From the NCBI GenBank assembly GCA_022828595.1, contig JAKGHH010000004.1:21708372-21772371 (forward strand): a stretch of 64,000 nucleotides of DNA, written 5' to 3'. The position numbers and the translations under genes were made by a program. Source of the stretch: Nelumbo lutea. Its lineage: Eukaryota > Streptophyta > Magnoliopsida > Proteales > Nelumbonaceae. The notes beneath the pieces are model-generated. The model was not told where the DNA came from and ran no database searches. It saw only the letters and a program-made list of their open reading frames with translations. Positions 50,501-62,641 of the stretch are shown here, one piece after another (the first letter of the stretch is position 1; each line of letters opens with the position of its first letter).

Positions 50501-53500
50501 CGAAATCCCTTGGGTCCTAGGAGGTGACTTTAATGTAACAAGGTTTCCTCAAGAAAACTCCAACAGAAGAACAACAACCAAGAGCATGAGAGGATTCTCC
50601 AGTTTTATCTCGAGGCACAACCTTTGTGACCTTCCTCTCCATAACGGCCAGTTAACTTGGTCAAACCTTCAAGAGAATTCAATAAGCTGCAGACTAGATA
50701 GGTTTCTGGTATCTTCAGATTGGGCAGAAAAGTTTCCAAATCTCCTCCAAGAAATCAGACCTCGCTGCACTTCAGACCACTGGCCTTTAGTTTTGAGAAC
50801 AGACCCGGTTTTGAAAGGCAAACATCCATTTGGACTAGAGAAGATGTGGACTCATCACAAAGATTTCCTCAAAAATGTAGCTTTATGGTGGAAGGAATGC
50901 AAAGTCAAAGGCTGGGCAGGGTACAAACTGCTGCAAAAACTGAAATTCCTGAAAAGAAAACTGAAGTCTTGGGGGAGAGAAGAGTTCAAATCGTTCACAG
51001 AGGAAAAAAATGCCATCCTCATGGAGCTGGAAGAGTTGGATAAAAAGGAGCAATTAGGAGATCTGGACAGAGAAGGAAGAAGTAGGAGAGATGTTCTAAG
51101 GAGTTCTTGGGAAAAGGCAATCCGAAAAGAAGAAAGTTTTTGGAGGCAAAGGTCAAGGGTTAGATGGTTAAAGGAAGGAGACAACAATACAAAATTCTTC
51201 CACAACTATGCATTGGTAAGGCGCAGAAAGAATCTCATCTCAAAAATTAAGGTGGACCAGAGGGAAGTGGAAGATGCAGAAGAGTTCATTGAGAATTTTC
51301 TAAACCACTTCAAATTTCTTTACCCTAAGGAAAGTGCTAGGAGTTTTAATTTAAGAAACTAGGAAGGGCCAATTCTAGCAGAAGATAAGAGAATTTGGCT
51401 TGAAAGGGATTTTGAAGAGCAAGAAATAAGAGAAGCAATCTTTGATTTGGATGGAGATAGAGCCCCCAGGCCTGATGGTTTCCCGATCTTCTTCTTCCAG
51501 ATCTGTTGGGAAGTAGTAAGAGAGGATCTTCTGGAGGTCTTTAAAGAATTCCACTCCACGGGGGTTGTTAACAAAGGAATTAATTCCACTTTTATTTGTC
51601 TCATTCCAAAGAAAAATTGTGTCTTGGAGGTGAAAGACTACAAGCCAATAAGTCTTGTAGGGAGTGTGTACAAAATAATGGCAAAGGTGTTGGCAAAAAG
51701 ACTCAGAGTTGGTTTCTCATAACCAGTTTGCTTTTGTGAAAGGAAGACAGATTGTAGATAGCATCCTAATTGCAAATGAAGTTGTAGAAGATAGAAGGAA
51801 GAGTGGAAGGAAGGGCCTTCTTGTGAAACTAGACCTTGAAAAAGCTTATGATGATTGGGACTGCCTGCTCCAAATTCTAAATTTGAGGGGTTTTGGTACA
51901 AAATGGCTGCAGAGGATGAAAGGTTGTATAAGTTCTACCTGGTTCTCGATCATGATTAATGGAGATCCCAAAGGTTATTTTAAAGCCAGTAGGGGTCTAT
52001 GGCAGGGATGACCCCTCTCCCCGCTCCTCTTCACAATGGTAATGGATGTTTTCAGCCAGCTTATGGAGAAAGCCAAAAACCTTAATTTAATCAAAGGTTT
52101 TGAGGTAGGAAGTGATGCCATAAATGTCTCCCACCTCCTCTTTGCTGATGATGTCATCTTGTTCCTGGAAGCCAATTCGGAGAACATCTCAAATGTGAAA
52201 AGAGTGCTTCAGTGTTTTGAATTAGTATCAGGGCTGAAGGTAAATTACTCAAAGAGTAGCCTAGCAGCAATAAACCAGATTGAAGGGTCCCTGATGGAAA
52301 ATTTCAAGGAAACTCTGAATTATCAGGTGTATTTCTTTTCTGGGGAATTAAGAATTAAGAATTTTTAGCTCCTCTTCCCTGTAACTTTTTTCCAATATGA
52401 ATGAATTCTATGGTTATTGATCAAAAAAATCTCCCCCTTTCTTATTTAGGCATGCCACTAGGAGGGAACCCAAAAAATCCAAGTTTTTGGGAGCCTGTGA
52501 TGGAAAAGTGTGAAAAGAAGTTAGCTACTTGGAAAAGCTGCTACCTATCAAAAGGGGGCAGAATTACACTCACTAAGGCTTCCCTTGTAAACATGCCTGC
52601 CTATTTCCTATCAGTGTTTCAGATCCCTGCAAGAGTCAAATCACAAATCGAAAAAATCCAAAGAGATTTCCTTTGGGAAGGCGGAGGTGTCGGAAAAGGG
52701 CATCTAGTAAATTGGAATCAGGTCTGTAAACCAAAAGAGGTGGTGGCTGTGGAGATTCCCCACTGAATCAAATTCTCTATGGTCAGCTATCATCACCAAC
52801 AAGTACGGGTTAAATGTAAATGGTTGGGACTGCAATCTCCACTCAAAGTGATCAGCTTTCTCAAATCCCTGGAAAGGTATCTCTGCCATTCACAACCTCT
52901 TTATTTCTTTCATTAGATATAAGGTGGGTAACGGTACAAGAATAAAGTTCTGGACGGATCTGTGGTGGAGCAACTTCACATTAGCAGAATCGCATCCCAG
53001 GCTCTACAACCTTACTCTAAATAAGGGTGCAACCATCTCCAAGTGCCTTCCCTTTTCCACCAATGAAAGAAACTTAAACTTGAACCTCAGAAGACCCTTA
53101 AAGGATCTGGAGATCAGTGAGCTTATTGACCTCCTTCTTTCTCTTAGTGAAGTCTACATCTCCCCAAATTCCCAAGACTCCTGAGTCTGGAAACCCCACC
53201 CTGGAGGTGAGTTCTTGTCCAAGTCTTTCTTCGAAGCTCTGGTTGCAGCTAACTGAGACAGTGACTTCCCTTACAAGAAGATCTGGTGCAAGTTTATACC
53301 CTCAAGGGTGTGTTTCTTTGTTTAGGAGGCTTGCCTGCAGCAAGTGAACACTTGTGAATTATTGCAGAAGAAAAATCTTGGAAGGGTTTATATCTCCCCT
53401 CACGTCTGTACCCTATGCTTACGTGAGGGAGAGACAACAGACCATCTCTTCATACATTGTCAGGTAGCCAGCAGTATCTGGAACTTCTTTCTACATTTAG

Positions 53501-56500
53501 TTGGCTTTAGTTGGGTGGCTCCTAAGCACCTTCAGGAACTGATTTCTCAGTGGCAAGGAAGAGGTCTGAACAAGAGAGGTAAGACCTATTGGCTGATAAT
53601 ACTGCACGCCGTTCTTTGGGGAATTTGGGAGGAAAGAAACAATCGGCTGTTTGAAAACAGGTCAAGATCTAAGGGTGAGCTGATCAACCACATCATTCAC
53701 TACTGCAATTTCATGGAGACTGCGACAAAATACCCTTTAACCAAACAAACCACTCACCGCTTCTTCTTCTCCTTTTTTCCAACACTTCCTTTATCATAAT
53801 CCACCTCACTTAATTTTTTCTTTCTCTGCTTTTTTACACCAGCTCCTTTAGATCTAGGCTCCTCTAGCTTCTCTTTCCCTCTTTCTTTCTATTTGGACCC
53901 TTTTTCTTTGTTTTCCCCTTTTGTTTTTTTGAGCCAGCTTCTGCATTTAATCTACCATCACCCTTTACTTCCTCTTCAACAATAGGATTAGGAGTGTCAC
54001 CCTCCTCATCCCTTTCAATCTGTTCAGCCATCTCTTCCTCCACCTGGATTCTATCGCAACTCATTACTTGCTAATGCAGATGGTTTTCATGCAAGGCATG
54101 TAATATTTTCTTTTGTAAATTTTAATATTGTAACCTTAATCATGGTAACAGTTCTTGCTAATTGTGTGCTTCCTAATTCAACCCTTGTCTTTGAATTACC
54201 CAATAGGCTAGCTGTCAAGGCATTACAATATAACAACCTAGGTCCGCATAGTTTGCAACTAGTTTCATTGATCCTCTAGTTTTAATAGGTCTCTTCATTA
54301 TGGATGACCCAGTGTAATTTCAAGGCTTTAAAGGCCAAGGAGTACGTCAAAAAAGATTATGTCTGGCCTTCTGGATAAGGCATGAGCCTATATTGAGTGA
54401 AGTAGAAGAAAATTTAGATAGTTGGACCCAGATGGCAGGGACAAGGATTATAATTCTGACTTGCAATCTCGCTCTCACATTCATGCAGCAACCTATTGAG
54501 ATTTGGAGGAGATGCACCAACAAATAGGAAACATGATAACATTCATAACAAAAATAAAAGTCGGGACTGTCAACAAGAAAACCAACATTGGTCCCTGCTA
54601 GGGCTGTCAATGGGTTGGGTCTGACCCAACGGATCTGATGGACCAGAACCGATTGGGCCGGTTATGGTTCTGGGAACTGGAACCAAGGGGTCTGTTCTGG
54701 GTCCTGATATAGGGTCCCGATTACTATCAGTTTGGAACCGGGTCTTGTATATATTATATTATATTATACATTATAATATATATTATAATGTATAATATAT
54801 TAAATAAATTATATACATACTATACGTATAATATATATAGAATATTTAATATATATTAAACATAAATATTTATTTTTTATTTATTATAATTGGGTCTGTC
54901 GGGTCAGACCCGATTGGTCCGGTTTCTGGGTCCAAAAATTACAGACCCTATCAGGTCCGGGACCTCAACATTTCATGTTGGGCCAGTTATGGTTCCAGCT
55001 GGTTCCGGCCCAGACCCGACCTGTTGACAGCCCTAGTTGCTGCAACTTCCTATAGTTAAGTCCCTATCACAGCCACAAGAATAGTGAGGTTCCATGTACC
55101 TCAATTATATGAACTTGTATGGAATAGATCCAGATTGTTAAATAATTGCAAACACAAAACTTGTGGTCTTTCATTGTCTGACTTGTTCACTTAACAAATA
55201 GCCTTTAAATGAACTCATCTCAGCGAAATCTTGGTATCCCAAGACTTTAGCTTAGATGTCCACCTGTTGAATATATGTCCACACCTGACATCCACAGCTT
55301 AGCCATGTAAATCACAAGGTGTTTTGAAAATGCCCTCAATACATAAATCCAGTGCAATTTTCTTGTAGAATAACTCTTGGCTTATGTATGGAACTAGGCA
55401 CATGTATCATGTAAATAACTAAATATATGCTCTTTACATGTCCACAAGCCCATTAACTGTTATGTGCAATATTTTTAGAAGTACATGTCTGTAAATGTTT
55501 ATGTTTATGTCTCAAAGCTGCAAAGCAATCCTAGGGCAGTGATATCCTAACTCAATTCAACTAAGCCCTGTTCCAACTATATGGAGCCATCTACATGAGT
55601 CCTGTGCTACTGTGATATCTAATATATTTTAATATTGAGTAGCTTATTTTACAAAATAACTTATGTCCCATTACTGCAATAAACAGCCCGAATAGGACCA
55701 TTTACCTCATCATCATAGCGTATATCTGTTATCCAACCCTCTTCTTTAAGCCTTTGTACTTCATAAACCCCTTCGTTAATGAATGCCTCAATTTCTTCTC
55801 TTTTCTTCCCTGGAAAAGAAAATTCAGGAACAAGTGAGATCTAATAATGATTGTTTAATAAATTAAACCAAAATCTTCGTAAGGCAAAGCACCTTTACAG
55901 GAGGAAACCTTATCCAGCCAATTTCCATAGATGTTATCAAGTAATGCAGTCAGCATCTCGCAATTTTCTTGAGACATGTTCTTACGTGTGAGTTGATCAC
56001 CAGCACTTTTATACTTACCAATTCTTTGGACTTGTGGTTCAATTCCTACTTTCTCAAAAATACCTGCAAGATATTTTGTGATGCCATCCCATTGAATGTT
56101 TAGTAAAGGCACTTTGAGCATTGAATATGAACAGGCATCTTACAAAATTATCATTTATCTCTATAAGAAATGCAAAAACATGAATATAAGCATGGTGTGA
56201 GAGGGAGGTTTAAGTGCATAATGATGCCATATTAGCTATTCTCACAGAAGAAATCACAACATATACACTCAAGCATATTTTCCAACATTGCATCTATAAT
56301 GTTTTCCTGTAACTCTTTTACTTCTTCCTTTTTTTTCTTGGAAATATGATATGATGCCTGGCAATAAAGATGAATAAGTTCAACAAGGTTACAATGAATT
56401 AAAAGAACTTTTTCTTGGCACCATATTGTGAACTATATGCACCAGAATAGTCTATCTAGCAACCATAACACAGCAAGATCACTCATTTTATGTATTATTC

Positions 56501-59500
56501 ACTTAATTTGTAATATTTCTAGAGTAAGACAATCCAAAACAAGCCCCACTTCTAGTCAAAAGGGCAGTGTAACTAAGAAAACAGATTTTGGTAATAAGAA
56601 TTAATGAACTTCCAGATTTATACCATATGTGGGATGCAGAACAGCTGGCCTAGAGGTTATGATCAGCCAATAGGATCTCGGTTTAAATCAAAAGCATGTG
56701 ACTTTATTTGAGCCTTAGTTTTTTGTGTCAAGCATGCTTAAATTTGATTTTATCATGCTAAAAATTTTATTTGACACACAAGGAGTCCAAGAGCATGCAA
56801 TCTAGATATGAATTGAGAGTGCTATGAGAAAGATATGGACGACCTAAGGATACTTGGAATATATATATATATATATAATATATTCCAAGTATCCTTAGGT
56901 CGTCCATATCTTTCTCATAGCACTCTCAATTTATTCTTGTAAGTTACAGCTTTTGATTTAAGAACTTATTCCATTGAGAGTTCATTATATAAGTGAAACT
57001 AATTTTAGAAATTTGTTGAAGTTGTCATGGGGGCAAAATAAACTATTTCTACAAAGTTCTTTTATGAGTTCCAACCCCTATTTTCAGATATTTCCTAACA
57101 GGATTTGACTATGATACCAGAAAGATTTACAGCCAATCAACCGGTATCATAAAAGAGGTGACCAATCAGGTGGTATTCATCAAAATTCAAGGGGGTGCTT
57201 TGATTGGTCAAAGTTCTTCCAGTACCATGTCTTTCCAGTATCAAAGATTTTCCCTTCCTAATATGATACAATGTTTGGAATCTTTAGAAAATTTTCAGCT
57301 TTGAGAAATAAGCATTGAATATTGTATAAGGAAAAGTAATGAAAATCAAATAAAATTAAATTTTATTTTGGCTGATTTTGCTCAAATGGATCCTTACTAT
57401 CTTAGTTTTCTTTTTTCTTCTTTGTCTTCTCTTTTGTTCCATTGACCTTGCACAATCCAGGTTGATTTGCCTGAACTGTCTTGTGTCATGCCATCACTTT
57501 CACTCCTGAGATTAAGATCAATGATAATGAGGTGCAATTATACAGTGATCTTTACAAGTTGAACTGGAACAACGATGAACTGTAGAAAATTATCTGGGAG
57601 GTAAGTAGGAAGAAAGGGCATATTACGTTGTAAGAGGAGTCAAATAAGAAGTCGTCTATGAATGCAAAGCAACAAGCTGAAAGGGTAGAGAGCTTCTTTA
57701 TATTTTCTTAACAGTCAAAATTTTATTGGTCGTGTAAAAACTAAGAGTATATATACAGCATAAGGGCTGGATTGCCTGTGTTTGTTAGGCTGCCATGTGC
57801 TTCCTAACCCCAACTCCTACCAACTACATCAATCATTGTGATACTGTTCCGAAAAGGAAACTATGTTTACCCCTTGTGTGGCCATTATATTGACCAAACT
57901 ATTTGCTGATCTTCGAACATAGTTGAAAGTGCCTCCTAGTTCCTAGCAAGGGATGTCACTTTCCTCATAATGTGTTGATATTACCATGACCTGTGGTCCT
58001 AGTTCTTTAGTCATTCCACCACAACAACCCATGAATCTCCTTATATCAATATTTTTCTGAAGTTAAAAGATTTACCCAGCTTCAGCCCTTGTAAAACAGC
58101 TAGTAGTTCTTGTTCTGTGTTGCTGATCAGAAAAAACAGCTAATAGTTCTGCTCTTGTTGAGTCCCTAACTCCTAGGGATCCTGTCTATATAACTGAGAG
58201 GTTGGAGTTGTGAAGTTGTTCAATGCAAAATTTCAGGTTGCAACAGACTTCGACAGCACCAAATATGACCAGACAGTCTAAGCTTAGTTGCATACTAGGA
58301 TGGACACAAAAAACTATTTCTACCATATGTGATTCTTCTGTCATAACACAAAGGTTATAATTCCTTCCAGGTTAAAATGAAGCAGACAACATGTTTGTAA
58401 GAAATCTTTCTGTGAAAGTTTAGTGGCTCAAAAAGGAAGCCATGTCAAGTTCAATTAAAATTATTCAATCATTTCTTTTAGCTGGAAAAATTCTCCCCTT
58501 CAAAATTTTCTGTTAGGAAGTTCTCCTGATGGACCTCTAATGATTGGACCCAACAGCACCTGCATGTAGACAATTTGATGGTACAGATAAAGATTCTTGC
58601 CAACCTCCCCTCTTGAAGCAAGCATTCCTCAACAATTATTTCACAACCTCTAATAGTATCTGCCTTCTTCAATCAACTTTCAGATTCAATCATGAAAACC
58701 AAGCAAAATAAACTTACCCCCTAGGAATGTTGCTTGAACTGCCAAACCATACAATGCAAAATAAGCACTAGGAGGAGCATATAGCTCTTCACAAGCACAG
58801 CCAAGGTAATACTCCTTCTCTCCGCAAGCTGGGACATAGCCCACAATGAATTTACCTACAAGCACCATGACAAAAAAAAAAAAAAGCAAAGTTATCATTC
58901 TTCTATTATCAAAAAGGCTTGAGTACCCATGGTTTAACAGATAATATTATCATAGACAGAATCAACTGTTGGAGTAGGATTTGTGTTACATGATAGTTAG
59001 GACAAAGCTTAGCTGAATAAAGAACTAAAACAAAAGAAACCTATGAAATTAAGGAAGTGTCTGCAACGCATTACTACTTAATGTGGCTGAATGCAACACC
59101 TCTCATACCAATCGAAGGCTGGCTCGTTGGTGTGTTAGCTGGGATATTCCAGCATTGACACAGAATCAAGTCCTGCAACCAGCACTTTGGGGAAAAAAAA
59201 GGGTAAAGGGGAAAAGTTATGGGTGATTAACCAAAAAAAATGCAACATCTCTCACCACCAAAATGCATAGTGTGTCTGTGTCCATATACAAACAAATTAC
59301 ACATGTAGAAGTATTTGTTTGTCTACATATGCTTGGATAAACATGTGGAGGTAGCTTGTAGTTAGAGCATCCGCTAACTTAATTGGATCTGTCTGTATTT
59401 GAAACCAACAAACTAAGGTTATGTTTGGTATCAATGCCATTTTCACAGGCAACAGTAGCTTGTAGTTAGAGCATCCGCTAACTTAATTGGATCTGTCTGT

Positions 59501-62500
59501 ATTTGAAACCAACAAACTAAGGTTATGTTTGGTATCAATGCCATTTTCACAGGCAACAGCCACACCTTGGAATTCAGTAAAGTTACTCTGGGTTCTGTGC
59601 ATATTTTATATTGATATTTGGTGCCACCTAGGCACCATTAGGTGCCACATAGACAAAAAAGGTAAGAGCGTTGTCTCAATTGCAAGAAATGTCAAAATGA
59701 CGTTTTCTCCAAAAGTGGCTCTCAAAGAACCCGAGGCACTCAGTGTTAAACAGACTGAAAACGTTCAAGCAAACAAAGAAAAAATAAAGGGAGAAAGCAA
59801 AATGCCTACATGGTGCCGACCAGACAGAGATGCCTTGGAGAAACAACTCCAGTATCAAATACCTACTAAAAGTGTTGTTCCAGATGAATCCATTTAACTC
59901 TACTGCCTTTCCAAGAGGTTTCACCTCCACTTGAAGGACTCAAAATATCCAGAAGGGCATAGAATAGGCAGGAATAAACATGCCAATCCCTGTTAGGAAC
60001 AATCAATATTACCCTTCTCCCTTTATACAACAACAGTGCAAATACTGAGTACCAATGTTTGAACAGCACTACAATTTACCAACCAAAAGGTAAAGACACA
60101 AGAGCCATACTAAGATCTGCATAATCCAACGTTAAAAATGTCGAAGCCAAGAAATTCATATTATTACCTGACTTCCTAAAATTCAGTATATGCCTCTGTA
60201 TCTCTTCAACTTTGCCCCACCCACAACTCAAGGGTTCTATATGAAGATAGATACCAGATATACGAGGATCATATGCTGCTTTTATAAAATTTTCACAAAT
60301 TTGAGGTAGAGATAACCCTGAAGAGAAGCGGCTTTTTAGTTGATCAGATATCTGAAAAAAAAGCAAAAGAAATGAACATTATGAAATCAAGGTAATTATA
60401 TATTAAAAACACTTCATAATAACATGCATCTGCTACCATAAGCAAGGGGGGTTTGGTTTAGATCAATGGAGTTGTTTGCCCAGACAAGGTTTAAATATGA
60501 CATAGCTCTGAGTCATCTCAGATTTACTTTTTAAGTTTGAACAGTCAATATTTTACCAGGTCTCAAAAGAAAATTTGTGTATGCCAACCTTGTTAAAGAA
60601 GAATATTCACTTCATTATTTATGCATATTTTTTAAATGAAGAATGTCCTGAGAATGAGATTTATTTCTGCTGTTACAGTCATTCCTGCTGTCAGTTCTAG
60701 GGTTCTGTCAGCTTGTTTACAGCTTTTCTTATTGTTTTTTATTAGGGTGTGCTGCCAGGGGCAAGGTTGTAATTTCTTACTTTTATTTTTTAATCTCATC
60801 GTTATAAGAAAGAGTTGGCACTGCCAGCTAGTTTTTTGGGCTCCCAAAGAGTTCCGTCTCTTCTATTCTTCTATTCTTCTTGTCTTCTTCCTCTCTTCTT
60901 CTCTTCTTCCTAGAAGAAAACAAAGAACCTCAACCAAGTTACATGAAATTAGATTTTCTTTATATTGCATATGTATTATAAATAACATGATTTGATGGAC
61001 CAAATCACTTGATTTTTCTTTTTCTTTTGTATTGCATTTATTGCTGTCAGTGGAATTTTATTTTTCAGGTTCGTGATTCAGAGGAAAAGTCCAATGAAGA
61101 TTCTTCCCTTTCGCTATATAATGGCCACTGTGGGGTGAATAAAATGTATGAGTATCTGAGGACAAATCCTATTCTCAGGAAGTAGTCCTAAGAAAGGCTA
61201 CTGGTACAGTGAACTCGTGGTTGCCTGTCCAAAAAGAAATCAGGAATGTTGCTCCTTATTTTGATTTTGAAAGTTTGTATATGCAACATGAGTAGTTTTT
61301 TTTTTCTTTTGTGATGTCATCATTGATCCAAGGTTCTTTCTTAAGTCCCACTGCATCTAGTTTTAGATGGTCACACATGTAAATGTTGATAATGACATCC
61401 CTCATTGTCTAATAAATTTACAATTTACCATTCAAAAAATAAACAAATAAAATAATGACTGTCAAATATGCTGAATAAGGAAAAGCATTTTTTATACAGA
61501 AATCTGAATGACTTCTTATAAGTAAAACGAAGCATGATTGCCGACATACAGAAACAGGTAAAGAGAAAGATGAACAGATAACACCACTAGAAGTTGGATA
61601 ACTAAAATGTTCAAGTTCCAAGAATGGATACACTTTTCCTGTTTCACAAGCGAATTATACTTGATTAAGAATGTGGTTGGAGCAACTGATGAAGATGCAA
61701 AGTACCATTCAGTAACCCCAGAAACCAGGATATATAAAATCTTAATTTTGAAATGATGTATTAGGGAAGGAGAGAAATGTTCTTAGGCACAATAAGAACC
61801 ATTATGTATGCTACTGGCATAGAATGGAGAAAGAAGGTTTCTAAAAGTCTTGCATGCTAAGATGTAAAGCATCAATATTTAGCACCCTTTTTTCACTGAG
61901 GCAATAAACACCTTCATTTTCAAAGTGGAAAAGGAGAGGGAAAAAAAAAGAGATGAGAATAATTGAAAAGGTAGATTAACTCGGGTAGGAAGAGTCCCAT
62001 TTCCAAATGTGCTTCAAGTTATCGAAATGCACAAGTGTTACAGTAAGATGTAGTTCCTTACATCATACATTAACCAACAATGGGATCATTCAAGGCTGTA
62101 AAGGTTCTTTTTTTACCACTAAATTAAGAAGAAAAATAAATTGAGAATCAAACCTGGCCTCGTAATTTCATGGACAAAACGCTGCCTTTGCGGACACGTT
62201 CCCATGGAAATGCAATTAGCATCCGCAGTTTCACGGAAAAGTTCTTCCAGCCACTAATCTCCTTGAACTCAAATTCTCCGCTCGGATACTCATCTTTGGA
62301 TCCTCTCAAACTTCCATTATCGTCGAGCTTGGTGTCTGCTTTAGTACTATCAGAAGAAGAAATGTTTTCGTCCTTCCTCGGAATCTCCTCGTTCTTAATT
62401 TCGGAAGCCGACTCGAAAGCTCGAACTGATGAGTCCCTTGGGCGAATTGAACCATACAAGGATTGAAGAATAACTTTCCGTCTCGAGAGTGAGCTAGGAA

Positions 62501-62641
62501 GAGAGAAATAGGTTTGGTAATCGAGGTGAGGACGATATGCCGAGTGACCGAGTTGAACCGGAAATGAAGACTTCAGTATGGTTGCAGAGAAGCTCAGACT
62601 ATGCAAGCCATTCAAACGAGATGTGCAGAGGAGCTTCGACA

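Larger units (their letters stand above)
49788..53800 (+). mobile_element. L1-type LINE (element B) in SPPA intron 5
   Basis: Plus strand, about 4 kb, starting where LINE A ends. A Ser/Lys-rich stretch that may be the end of ORF1 is followed by ORF2 from ATG 50109 ([13 protein letters not shown]). Endonuclease ([21 protein letters not shown], TSDHWPL), reverse transcriptase ([26 protein letters not shown]) and the zinc-finger-like [18 protein letters not shown] follow. No RNase H domain is seen before similarity fades near 53760. It has frameshifts and stops, and a short LINE tail is inserted at about 52325-52425. Confidence 0.85.

Noticed and set aside
53810..54070. Considered as a separate host gene
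   Set aside because: Composition matches LINE ORF1 linkers and it lies among LINE debris inside an SPPA intron.
56640..56760. tRNA-like box A (TGGCCTAGAGG) and box B (GGTTTAAATC) spaced about 40 bp, suggesting a SINE
   Set aside because: Box B deviates from consensus, and no poly(A), duplication or second copy was seen.
59487..59897. 136-codon plus-strand frame in SPPA intron 2
   Set aside because: It begins inside the 104-bp tandem duplication and has no family resemblance; probably chance.
60610..60960. LTR-like pyrimidine-rich block in SPPA intron 1
   Set aside because: No TG/CA ends, duplication or repeat partner could be identified.
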